Source: Halanaerobiales bacterium
GTDB lineage: Bacteria > Bacillota > Halanaerobiia > Halanaerobiales > DATFIM01
Assembly: GCA_035270125.1 (NCBI GenBank)
Contig: DATFIM010000074.1
Coordinates: 1 to 33,481 of the forward strand
Direction of reading: 5' to 3'
Length of the DNA stretch: 33,481 bases
Shown here: piece after piece, positions 1 to 7,752 of the stretch
How positions within the stretch are numbered: position 1 is the stretch's first letter
How the letters are laid out: each line of letters starts with the position of its first letter
Notes under the pieces: generated by a model
Told to the model about the DNA's origin: nothing
The model's input: only the letters and a program-made list of their open reading frames with translations
Databases searched by the model: none
Program-made: the position numbers and the translations under genes

Positions 1-1
1 A

Positions 2-502
2 AAAAAAGTTTTAAAAGAGGTTAATAAATATAATTATCCTCTACCAGAATTATTACTTGAGCCAGGGAGATCAATTATTGGAACAGCAGGAACTACTCTT
101 TATGAAATTGGAATGATCAAGGAAATTGAAAATATAAAAAAATATATAACAATAAATGGAGGTATGAGTGATAATATTAGACCTTCCTTATATGGGGCAG
201 AATATGAGGCATTTTTAGCTAATAAAATGAATGCTGAACCTGAGGAAGAAGTAAGTATTGCTGGTAAATGTTGTGAAACTGGAGATATACTTATTAAGGA
301 TATTAAACTTCCAGTAAGTAAGAGAGGGGACATATTGGCAGTAACCTGTACAGGAGCTTACACTTATGCTTTGTCAAATAATTATAATGGTATACCTCGT
401 CCAGCAATAGTTCTTGTAAATGAGGGAGAGGCTAATCTTATAGTAAAAAGAGAAAGTTATAAAGACTTAATAAAAAATGATGTTATTCCTGCAGGGTATT
501 AA
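2..502 (+). CDS. lysA: Diaminopimelate decarboxylase, C-terminal part (5' end outside window)
   Basis: Decarboxylates meso-diaminopimelate to L-lysine, a PLP enzyme of the alanine racemase-like fold III group. The reading frame is open from base 2, so about 166 C-terminal residues are present and the PLP-lysine domain lies upstream. Visible family motifs are EPGRSIIG near the edge, GGMSDNIRPSLYGA, the CCETGD segment with the active-site cysteine, and GAYTYALSNNYN with the substrate-binding tyrosine. The C terminus looks complete. The next gene begins 28 bases downstream on the same strand. Since that gene probably releases meso-DAP from wall peptides, LysA may use salvaged as well as newly made DAP; this link is inferred from position only. 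Family assignment is very secure. Confidence 0.96.
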   Translation, partial: KKVLKEVNKYNYPLPELLLEPGRSIIGTAGTTLYEIGMIKEIENIKKYITINGGMSDNIRPSLYGAEYEAFLANKMNAEPEEEVSIAGKCCETGDILIKDIKLPVSKRGDILAVTCTGAYTYALSNNYNGIPRPAIVLVNEGEANLIVKRESYKDLIKNDVIPAGY

Positions 503-530
503 AAAGAGAATTAAGGAGATGATAGCTTAA

Positions 531-1898
531 ATGTCTAAATTACAAAAAATAAAGTTAGCTCCTGGTGTAAAAGAAAATATGCTCAAACCAGAATTTTGGT
601 TAGCAGATAATAAAAAAAATGAAGTTATGACTAAAAAAGAAATAAATGAATTTAATAAAATAATTTTTGAAAAGGCTAAAGAAAAGGGAAAAGAAGAAGA
701 ATTTTGTGAACTAAGCAATTATCCTGACATAATAACTGATAAAAATTTATATTCATTAATGGAAGATTATTCTCTTCCTGAAAAAATAAAAGAAAAAGAT
801 TATTATAATAAAAACTCAAAAAAAATATCCAAAAAAGAAAAAAAAGAATTAATTAAAAAAACTAATTTAGAAAATATAAAGAAAAACATTGAAGTTGATT
901 TTGGGATTATAGTTAAAAGAGCAAATGTCAGATCTTTCCCTAGTAGTGAAATATATGCTAAAAGTCCTGAAACTATAGATCAGGATATATTACAACTTAC
1001 TGCCTTATCAGTAGGCACATCATGTGCGATTTTACATTCAAGTAGTGATGAGAACTGGTATTTTATTCAGGCCAAAAGATATAGAGGGTGGGTAAAAAGA
1101 GATAAAATAGCAATTACAGAAAATAAAAAAGAAGCTTTAACTTATTTTGATACTGAGAGATTTTTAGTTGTTACAGAAAGCAGAGTAGAAACTGAACCCA
1201 ATCCATTTGACAGACAAATATCTAATATTTTATTTCAAATGGGGGATAAAATTCCTCTTGTAAAAAATGAAGATTTACCAGACTCTATTCCTGAAAACAA
1301 TGGACAGGCCCAATCACCTGAAGGAGCTTATGTCATCTGGCTTCCAGTAAAGGGAGAAAAAGAAAAGGTTAAATTTAAAAAAGCTTTAATTGCCAGGTCT
1401 AATGATTTAAATGAAGGATATCTTAGTTATACCAGAGAAAATTTGGTTAAACAGGCTTATAAACTTTTAGGTGAAAGATATGGTTGGGGAGGACTTTATA
1501 AAAGAAGAGATTGTTCACGTTTTATTATGGATGTTTATAGAACGGTTGGTATTCAAATTCCAAGAGATGCTGGTTTCCCTCAGGAAGAAATATCAGCTGG
1601 TAAGATCTATGAATTTAATGGTGATTTAAAAAACAGGAGAGAAGTTTTAGATAAATTAGAAGCTGGAGACCCAATATATATGAAAGGCCATGTTATGATG
1701 TATCTTGGAAAAGAAAAGGGAGAACATTACTTAATACATTCTGGTTCTGGTTATGGTAAATATGATAAAAATGGAGAATATAAAGCAATAACAGTTCATG
1801 GAGTTTTTGTAATGAAGGCAGAACAATTGATGAAAAGCAGTGAAAACACTTATTTAGAATCATTTAAATTAGCTAAAAAATTTCTGTTAGAAAACTAG
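531..1898 (+). CDS. NlpC/P60 cysteine endopeptidase with SH3-type domains (YkfC-like gamma-D-Glu-L-diamino acid peptidase)
   Basis: Predicted to cut the gamma-D-Glu-meso-DAP bond of stem peptides, giving L-Ala-D-Glu. The 455 residues read as an N-terminal stabilising segment (about 1-60), a Lys/Glu-rich linker (85-118), two SH3b-like domains (about 120-290) and a C-terminal NlpC/P60 domain (about 300-430). The catalytic cysteine is C328 in RRDCSRF, preceded by YGWGG at 317-321. The histidine is H387 in GHVMMYLG and the third polar residue is probably H403 in YLIHSGSG. No signal peptide is seen, which fits the cytoplasmic recycling enzyme YkfC of Bacillus rather than a secreted autolysin. The ATG is preceded by AAGGAGATGA. 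The epimerase that would process its dipeptide product lies two genes downstream. Exact cleavage specificity is inferred from family and context. Confidence 0.88.
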   Translation: MSKLQKIKLAPGVKENMLKPEFWLADNKKNEVMTKKEINEFNKIIFEKAKEKGKEEEFCELSNYPDIITDKNLYSLMEDYSLPEKIKEKDYYNKNSKKISKKEKKELIKKTNLENIKKNIEVDFGIIVKRANVRSFPSSEIYAKSPETIDQDILQLTALSVGTSCAILHSSSDENWYFIQAKRYRGWVKRDKIAITENKKEALTYFDTERFLVVTESRVETEPNPFDRQISNILFQMGDKIPLVKNEDLPDSIPENNGQAQSPEGAYVIWLPVKGEKEKVKFKKALIARSNDLNEGYLSYTRENLVKQAYKLLGERYGWGGLYKRRDCSRFIMDVYRTVGIQIPRDAGFPQEEISAGKIYEFNGDLKNRREVLDKLEAGDPIYMKGHVMMYLGKEKGEHYLIHSGSGYGKYDKNGEYKAITVHGVFVMKAEQLMKSSENTYLESFKLAKKFLLEN

Positions 1899-1912
1899 AG
1901 GGAGGAATTTTT

Positions 1913-2695
1913 TTGAAAAATGAATTAAAAAAAGAAATCAGCCAATATCTAAAAAATAGAAAAGGAGACTATTCTCTCTATTATAAAGATTTATTGAATG
2001 AGGATGAATTAAAAATAAATGAAGATGAGATATTTTTGGCAGCCAGTGTTATTAAAATACCTATTATGATTGAATATTTTAGACAATTAGAAGCAGGTAC
2101 TATTGATCCAAATGAACTTTTTATTATCCCTTCTTCTAAAAGAGTGGGAGGTTCAGGGATATTATCTGAACTTAGAAAAGATATTAAAATGAGTCTTTCA
2201 GAAATGATTTTATTAATGATTGTTTTAAGTGATAATACAGCTACAAATTTAGTTATTGAAAAACTTGGTATTAATAATATTAACAATTTTTTAGAAAACC
2301 GCAATTATGATAGTTGTTTAAAAAGAAAAATGATGGATTATGAATCAAGAAAAAAAGGGATAGAAAATTACATAAAAGCAGATGAGATTGGTGAAATTTT
2401 GCAAGATATTTATGAAAGTAATTTTTCAATAATTTCTAAAAAAAGTTGCGAAAAAATGTTTTCAATTATGAGTAGACAAAAAATAAGAGATAAACTTTCT
2501 TTTTATATTCCAGAAGATGATTGGGTAAAAGTCGCCAGTAAAACAGGTACTTTAGATAAAGTAGAACATGATGCTTCCATATTTAATTTTGCTAATAATA
2601 AATTTGTTTTAGTAGTTCTTTCCAAAAATTTACCGACAAATGCCTATGGTAATGTTACAATTGCTAAAGTTGCCAAAAAGATCTGTGGATTATAA
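1913..2695 (+). CDS. Class A beta-lactamase-like serine hydrolase, cytoplasmic
   Basis: A 260-residue protein with the serine beta-lactamase/DD-peptidase fold. The nucleophile motif is SVIK (S45, K48), the second motif is SDN (106-108) and the third is KTG (210-212). I cannot place an unambiguous omega-loop E-x-x-x-N motif, so true penicillinase activity is doubtful. No signal peptide is present, unlike secreted beta-lactamases or penicillin-binding proteins. Translation starts at TTG 1913, supported by GGGAGG about seven bases upstream. It sits 14 bases after the endopeptidase gene and 24 bases before the epimerase, so it is probably part of the same wall-peptide salvage operon. A role as an intracellular muropeptide carboxypeptidase or amidase, filling the place of YkfA/LdcA, is plausible but only inferred. 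Confidence 0.8.
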   Translation: MKNELKKEISQYLKNRKGDYSLYYKDLLNEDELKINEDEIFLAASVIKIPIMIEYFRQLEAGTIDPNELFIIPSSKRVGGSGILSELRKDIKMSLSEMILLMIVLSDNTATNLVIEKLGINNINNFLENRNYDSCLKRKMMDYESRKKGIENYIKADEIGEILQDIYESNFSIISKKSCEKMFSIMSRQKIRDKLSFYIPEDDWVKVASKTGTLDKVEHDASIFNFANNKFVLVVLSKNLPTNAYGNVTIAKVAKKICGL

Positions 2696-2719
2696 AATTC
2701 ATTAACCGAGGTGGAAAAA

Positions 2720-3808
2720 ATGAAAATAACTGATATAAAATTATATCATCTTAGTGTGCCTTTAAAAAAACCATTTAAAACTTCATTAAGGACTGTTGAA
2801 TCAGCTGAAGAAACAGTGGTAAAAATTATAACTGATAGTGGTTTGGTAGGTTTAGGTGAAGCGCCTCCAACTGCTGTGATTACAGGAGATATGAATGAAG
2901 GTATTAGAGGTTTAATAATGGGAAAGATAAAACCATTACTAATTGGAGAAAAAGCAGATAATCTTGATAGATTACATTATCTTTTAGAAGAATCAGCTGT
3001 TAATAATCATAGTGCTAAGGCGGCAATAGATATGGCTTTATATGATTTGTATGGTAAAATTTATGATGCGCCATTATATAAATTATTAGGTGGCTATCAA
3101 GATGAAATTATATCTGATTTAACAATTAGTGTAAATTCTCCGATTGAAATGAGTGAAGATGCTCTCCAGGCGGTAAAAGAGGGCTATAAAACGCTCAAGT
3201 TAAAAGTTGGTAAGGGGATAAATCTTGATTTAAAAAGGATAAGAGCTATAAGAGAAGCGGTTGGACCAGAAATAAAAATAAGATTAGATGCAAATCAGGG
3301 CTGGGAAGCAAAAGAAGCGGTTTATGCCATAAAAAAGATGGAAGAAGAAAATTTAAATATAGAATTGGTTGAACAGCCAGTAAAAGCAGCTGATTATAAA
3401 GGAATGAAATTTGTTCGGGATAATGTATTAACTCCTATTATGGCTGATGAAAGTTTATTTAGGGCAAAAGATTGTTTGAAACTTCTGGAGATGCAGGCCT
3501 GTGATTTAATAAATATTAAATTAATGAAAGCAGGAGGAATTTATAATGCACTTAAGATAAACTCTATTGCTGAAGCTTATGGTATAGAATCAATGTTAGG
3601 AAGTATGTTAGAAGCAAAGATTTCTGTAACTGCAGCGGCTCATCTGGCTGCAGCCAAAAAAAATATTACTCGCCTTGATCTGGATGCTCCAAGTTTATTG
3701 GCAGAAGATCCAGTTGATGGTGGAATAAAGATAAATGGACCGAAGATAATTTTGGCTGATGGTCCAGGATTGGGAATTAATAAAGTTAATAATTTAAAAG
3801 AATTATAA
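2720..3808 (+). CDS. ykfB: L-Ala-D/L-Glu (dipeptide) epimerase, enolase superfamily
   Basis: Epimerises L-Ala-D-Glu from murein peptides to L-Ala-L-Glu, which ordinary dipeptidases can then split. The 362-residue protein has the full enolase-superfamily set: the acid/base pair K160/K162 in KLKVGKG, metal ligands D190 (RLDANQGW), E218 (VEQPV) and D243 (MADES), and the second base K267 (INIKLMKAGG). The D-x-D motif near the C terminus (D320, D322, in RLDLDAP) is the specificity signature of Ala-Glu epimerases that grips the dipeptide amino group. I chose ATG 2720 rather than the in-frame GTG 2711, because GAGGTGG covering that GTG is the SD sequence. Together with the upstream endopeptidase it forms a ykfB/ykfC-type pair. 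Confidence 0.93.
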   Translation: MKITDIKLYHLSVPLKKPFKTSLRTVESAEETVVKIITDSGLVGLGEAPPTAVITGDMNEGIRGLIMGKIKPLLIGEKADNLDRLHYLLEESAVNNHSAKAAIDMALYDLYGKIYDAPLYKLLGGYQDEIISDLTISVNSPIEMSEDALQAVKEGYKTLKLKVGKGINLDLKRIRAIREAVGPEIKIRLDANQGWEAKEAVYAIKKMEEENLNIELVEQPVKAADYKGMKFVRDNVLTPIMADESLFRAKDCLKLLEMQACDLINIKLMKAGGIYNALKINSIAEAYGIESMLGSMLEAKISVTAAAHLAAAKKNITRLDLDAPSLLAEDPVDGGIKINGPKIILADGPGLGINKVNNLKEL

Positions 3809-3843
3809 TATTTATGTTTTTTGTTTTATTGGTACCTTCTCAG

Positions 3844-3871
3844 CCCACCTGTGAATTAGGGCACAGGTGGG
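3844..3871 (+). repeat. Strong hairpin without a U-tract
   Basis: Perfect 10-bp inverted repeat, CCCACCTGTG / CACAGGTGGG, with an 8-base loop. It lies between the epimerase and the EamA transporter. It is unusually GC-rich for this DNA, but neither strand continues into a T-run, so it is not a canonical intrinsic terminator. It ends 37 bases before the transporter start and could act as an RNA stabiliser, a weak terminator or a protein-binding palindrome. Confidence 0.7.
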
Positions 3872-3908
3872 TAAAATAAATAAATTTTATCATATTTGGG
3901 GTGTTAAT

Positions 3909-4826
3909 TTGGCAGATAATAATCTTGTTAAAAAAAACAATAAAATAGGATATATAGCAGCTGTTTTATCAGCTATTTGTTTTGGTAGTGCAGGACTTTT
4001 TGTAAAATATATTTATAGTTTTGGTTTAAGTGCTGGAGAGATGTTGATTTTACAATATTTAATAGCTGTAGTAGTTTTATGGATAGGTTCTTATTATATT
4101 TATGGTTCCAGAATTATTATTTCCAGTAAATTACTAAAAAAAGTATTAATCCTTGGTGTATTTGGTAATACTTTTATGACTCTATTTTATTATAAATCTT
4201 TTATGTTTTTAGATGTAGCAGTTGCAACTATTCTTTTGTTTACCTATCCTATTTTAGTAACAATCTATTCATTTGTTTTTGGCAATGAAAAATTTGATAA
4301 AATTATTTTATTTTCGCTAATAATTGCTTTTACAGGAAGTTTTTTAGTTCTTGATTTATTTAATTATAATAGTAATGTAGAAAGTCTGGGGGTTATTTTT
4401 GGGATTTTAGGTGCTGTTTTTTATGCTTTTATGAATGTTTATTCTGAATCATTTTTGGATAAAATAGAGCCAATAATTTTGACTGCTTATGTTAATACTT
4501 TTTCCTTAATTACACTTATTATTTATTATCGGCCCTTTCATTTATTTAATTATAGTCTTGAGACTAAAGCCTGGTTGGGAATTTTAATGCTTGCTATTAT
4601 TGCCGGTGTTTTACCTGTTGCTCTTTTATATACAGGTATTAAAAATATAGGGGCTGTAAAAGCTTCTATTATTGCAAATTTTGAAATTCCTGTATCGGCT
4701 ATTTTATCTTATTTAGTTTACAATGAACGATTAAATTCTTTTCAAATGATAGGTATGTTTTTAGTTTTAATTGGAATTATTATTTTACAAAATAAGGATA
4801 AAATAATTAAAAAAATAAGAATTTAA
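3909..4826 (+). CDS. DMT-superfamily transporter (EamA type), about 10 membrane helices
   Basis: About 305 residues, almost wholly hydrophobic, with the duplicated EamA architecture. The first half begins IAAVLSAICFGSAGLFVKY and the second LGVIFGILGAVFYAFMNVYSE. The late motif ASIIANFEIPVSAILSYLVYNE (split here only for description) contains the typical N-x-x-P-V of drug/metabolite transporters, followed by a last helix ending in LQNKDK. The open frame extends upstream to GTG 3867, but that codon lies inside the hairpin. TTG 3909 has TGGGGTG at a good distance and gives a normal family length, so I prefer it. Members export amino acids, nucleosides or drugs; the substrate cannot be read from sequence. 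Its position between wall-peptide enzymes and importers makes export of surplus amino acids possible, but this is inference. Confidence 0.82.
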   Translation: MADNNLVKKNNKIGYIAAVLSAICFGSAGLFVKYIYSFGLSAGEMLILQYLIAVVVLWIGSYYIYGSRIIISSKLLKKVLILGVFGNTFMTLFYYKSFMFLDVAVATILLFTYPILVTIYSFVFGNEKFDKIILFSLIIAFTGSFLVLDLFNYNSNVESLGVIFGILGAVFYAFMNVYSESFLDKIEPIILTAYVNTFSLITLIIYYRPFHLFNYSLETKAWLGILMLAIIAGVLPVALLYTGIKNIGAVKASIIANFEIPVSAILSYLVYNERLNSFQMIGMFLVLIGIIILQNKDKIIKKIRI

Positions 4827-5002
4827 TTTTTTTTACCTTGTTATAAAAATAATTTTATTAAAAAATAAAAAATAAGAAGGAAATTTTATTATTGTATTGA
4901 ATATAGTAATATATACATTTTAGTTATGGGAGGTGAGAAAAGCTTCTGATAATTAAATATTTTGAATATTTACTTTAATAAAAAAACGGGAGGTAATTTT
5001 TA
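4827..5002 (+). promoter_or_regulatory. Intergenic leader before the first ABC operon: possible promoter, orphan SD and inverted repeat
   Basis: This 176-base gap is very AT-rich. A poor sigma-70-like pair can be drawn (TTGTAT at 4892, TACATT at 4914, spacer 16). Downstream, GGGAGGTGAG (4928-4937) is a near-ideal SD with no normal start codon at the right distance. ATG 4926 would give only a seven-residue peptide, and CTG 4946 a ten-residue one. An AAATATT-TTG-AATATTT inverted repeat follows at 4955-4971, then the real SD of the binding-protein gene. Promoter assignment is weak; the orphan SD is directly visible. Confidence 0.35.
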
Positions 5003-6664
5003 ATGCAAAGAAAAATAATATTTATTTTAAGTTTTCTGCTCATTTTTACTTTGACTACTGGAGTTATGGCTCAGGATGTCAATAGAGGAGGAATTGTTAG
5101 AGTAACAGCAAGTAAGCAGGGAGTGCTTGTTAAGAACTTTAATCCCTTTTCTCCAAATTCTTTACACATAACTTTTGGTGGTATTTATGAAACTTTAGTT
5201 TTTGCTAATTCTTATAAAGGTGAAATTGAACCATGGCTGGCTGAAAGCTATGAATGGTCTGATGACCTAAAAACTCTTACTTTTAATTTGAGAGAAGATG
5301 TTCAATGGAATGATGGCGAAAAATTCAATGCTGATGATGTAATGTTTACACTTAATCAGGCAAAAGAGGATAAGGCTCTTGACTTAGCTGGAATTTGGAA
5401 TCAAGGTTTAAAAGAAGTAAATAAACTTGATGAATATAAAGTAGAGTTTGTTTTTGAAGAAGCTAATACAACTGTTATGCCACAGGTAGGAAGTATTTAT
5501 ATTGTACCAGAACACATCTGGTCAGAAGTTGATAATCCATCTAAGTGGAGTGGTAATGAAAATCCTGTAGGTACCGGTCCATTTATGTTTAAAGAGGGTA
5601 CTTTTGCTGATCAATCTTTTCAGATGAAAAGCAATCCAAAGTACTGGAAAGAAGGTAAAGATGGTAAGCCTTTACCTTATATTGATGGTGTAGAATATAT
5701 CAGTGCAACTGGTAATTCACAGGCTGCTATGAAAATAATTTCCGGTGATGTTGATTGGGGTACTTACTTTATTTCCAATATCGATGAAACCTATGTCCAA
5801 AGAGATCCTGAACACAATCATTACTGGCTTCCTGAAGGAAATATTGTTTATTTAAACTTAAATAATGGAAAAGAACCATTTTCCAACCGCAATATGAGAA
5901 GAGCAATTGCAATGGCTATTGATCAGGAAGAAATAACAACTATTATGAATTCAGGAGCTGTTCCTGCTTCTAACACAGGAGTTAAAAAAGGTTATTTAAG
6001 CTGGCTTACTGATGAGACAATGGAATTTAACTGGGAATTAAATAGAAAAGTTGCTGAACAAATGATTAAACAGGAAGGATACAGCAGAAATAGTGACGGA
6101 ATTATGGAAAAAGATGGAGAAGAACTATCCTTTAGTCTTTATGTTCCAACTGGTTGGACAGACTGGATTACTGCTGTTGAAACAATTAGTAAGCAATTAG
6201 AAGAAATAGGGGTAAATGCTAGAGTAAAACAGGTATCATGGCCTTCTCCTTATTTAGATAATATCACTAATGGTAAATATAATATGTCAATTGATTATAC
6301 TAACTCTGGATTTTCACCTTACTATCAATTTAATAACATTTTACCTTCAAGACATTATGCACCTATAGGTGAAAGTGCAACTGGTCATTCACAGGTTAGA
6401 TATCAAAATGAAAGAGTAGATGAAGCAATTCAGGAATATAGTAAAACTGCTGATAAAGAAAGACAAAAAGAATTGATTAATGTAATAGTAGGTGAATTTT
6501 TGAAGGATAGTCCAATGGTACCTTTATTCTTTAATCCTGTCTGGTTTGAATATTCTACTGAAAATTTCACTGGCTGGCCAAGTGAAGATAATCCATATAC
6601 CGCACCTTCTACAGCCGGAATGAGTAAAATGCCAGTTTTCTTAAATTTAGAACCAGTAGAATAA
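5003..6664 (+). CDS. ABC transporter substrate-binding protein, family 5 (peptide/oligosaccharide type)
   Basis: A 553-residue extracytoplasmic binding protein with a Sec signal peptide (charged start, hydrophobic run at about 5-20, probable cleavage after VMA, giving QDVNRGG). There is no lipobox cysteine, so it should be soluble, as expected in a periplasm. The family 5 core is clear in WLAESYEWSDDLKTLTF, WNDGEKFNADDVMFTL and GTGPFMFKEG. The early NFNPFSPNS...GGIYETL pattern reminds me of family 5 proteins that bind beta-linked oligosaccharides in Thermotoga, so a wall disaccharide is as plausible as a peptide. It heads a five-gene importer operon. ATG 5003 has GGGAGG ahead of it. Family is certain; ligand is not known. 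Confidence 0.92.
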   Translation: MQRKIIFILSFLLIFTLTTGVMAQDVNRGGIVRVTASKQGVLVKNFNPFSPNSLHITFGGIYETLVFANSYKGEIEPWLAESYEWSDDLKTLTFNLREDVQWNDGEKFNADDVMFTLNQAKEDKALDLAGIWNQGLKEVNKLDEYKVEFVFEEANTTVMPQVGSIYIVPEHIWSEVDNPSKWSGNENPVGTGPFMFKEGTFADQSFQMKSNPKYWKEGKDGKPLPYIDGVEYISATGNSQAAMKIISGDVDWGTYFISNIDETYVQRDPEHNHYWLPEGNIVYLNLNNGKEPFSNRNMRRAIAMAIDQEEITTIMNSGAVPASNTGVKKGYLSWLTDETMEFNWELNRKVAEQMIKQEGYSRNSDGIMEKDGEELSFSLYVPTGWTDWITAVETISKQLEEIGVNARVKQVSWPSPYLDNITNGKYNMSIDYTNSGFSPYYQFNNILPSRHYAPIGESATGHSQVRYQNERVDEAIQEYSKTADKERQKELINVIVGEFLKDSPMVPLFFNPVWFEYSTENFTGWPSEDNPYTAPSTAGMSKMPVFLNLEPVE

Positions 6665-6697
6665 ATTTTTTAAGATATAAGGAAATAAGTATAAATA

Positions 6698-6726
6698 GCA
6701 GACCCTCGATTGCTTCGGGGGTTTGC
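6698..6726 (+). terminator. Imperfect intrinsic terminator or attenuator
   Basis: A 12-bp stem (arms 6698-6709 and 6715-6726, with two G-U pairs) and a five-base loop, followed only by TTTAATAAAA. The weak U-tract suggests partial termination between the binding-protein gene and its permease, which would leave binding protein in excess over membrane subunits. A similar arrangement recurs after the second binding protein. Confidence 0.65.
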
Positions 6727-6765
6727 TTTAATAAAATTTGTTTAGCTGGATAAAGGAGGGAAAAA

Positions 6766-7752
6766 ATGAAGTATTTTCTTCGCAGGATACTATGGTTAAT
6801 ATTCGCTATTTTTGTTGCTCTTACTATAAATTTTATTTTACCAAGACTTATGCCAGGAGATCCTGCTACAATTCTGATTCAAAGATTGGAAGGACTTGAA
6901 CCTTCTGCAATTGAAGCGGTAAGAACAGCTTTTGGTTTAGAAACAGATAAAAATATCGTTATTCAGTACTGGGATTATCTTGTAAATTTAGCTCATGGAG
7001 ATTTAGGTATATCAATCAGTCATTATCCTACCCCAGTCTGGGATGTTCTCAAAAAAGCTCTCCCCTGGACAATTGGTTTGATGGGTCTTTCTACAATATT
7101 TAGTTTTGTAATAGGTACCTTTATCGGGATTGGTATAGCCTGGAAAAGGAAAAGTAAAATTTCTGATGCAATTTTAGGACTATTTTTATTTATTAGATCA
7201 TTCCCCTATTTTTGGTTTGGACTTATTTTAGTCTATTTCTTAGCTTTTAATAATCCGTTTTTTCCTTTAGGAGGAGCTCACTCAACTAGATTAATGCCAG
7301 CTGATGGCTGGGCCTATTTTAAATCGGTTCTATATCATGGTTTTTTACCTGGTTTAACTATAACAATAAGCTCTATGGGATATTGGATATTAACTATTAG
7401 AAACAATATGATAAATGTACTTGCTGAAGATTATATTACTGTAGCTAAAGCTAAAGGACTTTCAGCCAGTAGAATTAGAAATTTATATGCTGCTAAGAAT
7501 GCAATATTACCCTCTATTTCAGGTTTTGCAATGGCTCTTGGCTTTGTTATTGGAGGTAGTTTACTTACGGAAATGGTATTTTCTTATCCTGGTGTTGGTT
7601 TTATGTTATTTCAGGCAGTACAACAGCAAGATTATCCACTTTTACAGGCAATCTTTTTATTTATAATACTTGGAGTTTTATTTTCTAACTTTATAGCTGA
7701 TATTGTGATTATGTTACTTGATCCTCGTGTAAGGGATGGTGGTAGTAGATGA
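6766..7752 (+). CDS. ABC importer permease, DppB/OppB type
   Basis: A 328-residue inner-membrane permease of the peptide/nickel ABC family. It starts with a membrane helix (LRRILWLIFAIFVALTINF) followed by PRLMPGDP, the usual mark of DppB/OppB proteins. The conserved cytoplasmic EAA loop is seen as EDYITVAKAKGLSASRIRNLYAAKNA, which contacts the ATPases. The C terminus carries FSYPGVG and the LDPRVRDG ending normal for this family. The start has AAGGAGGG just upstream. It overlaps the next gene by four bases (ATGA), indicating translational coupling and a paired heterodimer. Substrate follows the binding protein and is not fixed by this subunit. Confidence 0.94.
   Translation: MKYFLRRILWLIFAIFVALTINFILPRLMPGDPATILIQRLEGLEPSAIEAVRTAFGLETDKNIVIQYWDYLVNLAHGDLGISISHYPTPVWDVLKKALPWTIGLMGLSTIFSFVIGTFIGIGIAWKRKSKISDAILGLFLFIRSFPYFWFGLILVYFLAFNNPFFPLGGAHSTRLMPADGWAYFKSVLYHGFLPGLTITISSMGYWILTIRNNMINVLAEDYITVAKAKGLSASRIRNLYAAKNAILPSISGFAMALGFVIGGSLLTEMVFSYPGVGFMLFQAVQQQDYPLLQAIFLFIILGVLFSNFIADIVIMLLDPRVRDGGSR

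Noticed and set aside
2711-2719. In-frame GTG as start of the epimerase
   Set aside because: GAGGTGG covering this GTG is the SD for ATG 2720; using it would leave the gene without an SD.
3867-3908. GTG 3867 as start of the EamA transporter
   Set aside because: It lies in the 3' arm of the hairpin and adds a non-hydrophobic stretch unlike the family; TTG 3909 has TGGGGTG at a proper distance.
4801-4840. Terminator at the end of the EamA gene
   Set aside because: There is a run of eight T, but the possible stem is only A-T pairs within the coding end; I cannot support a stable hairpin.
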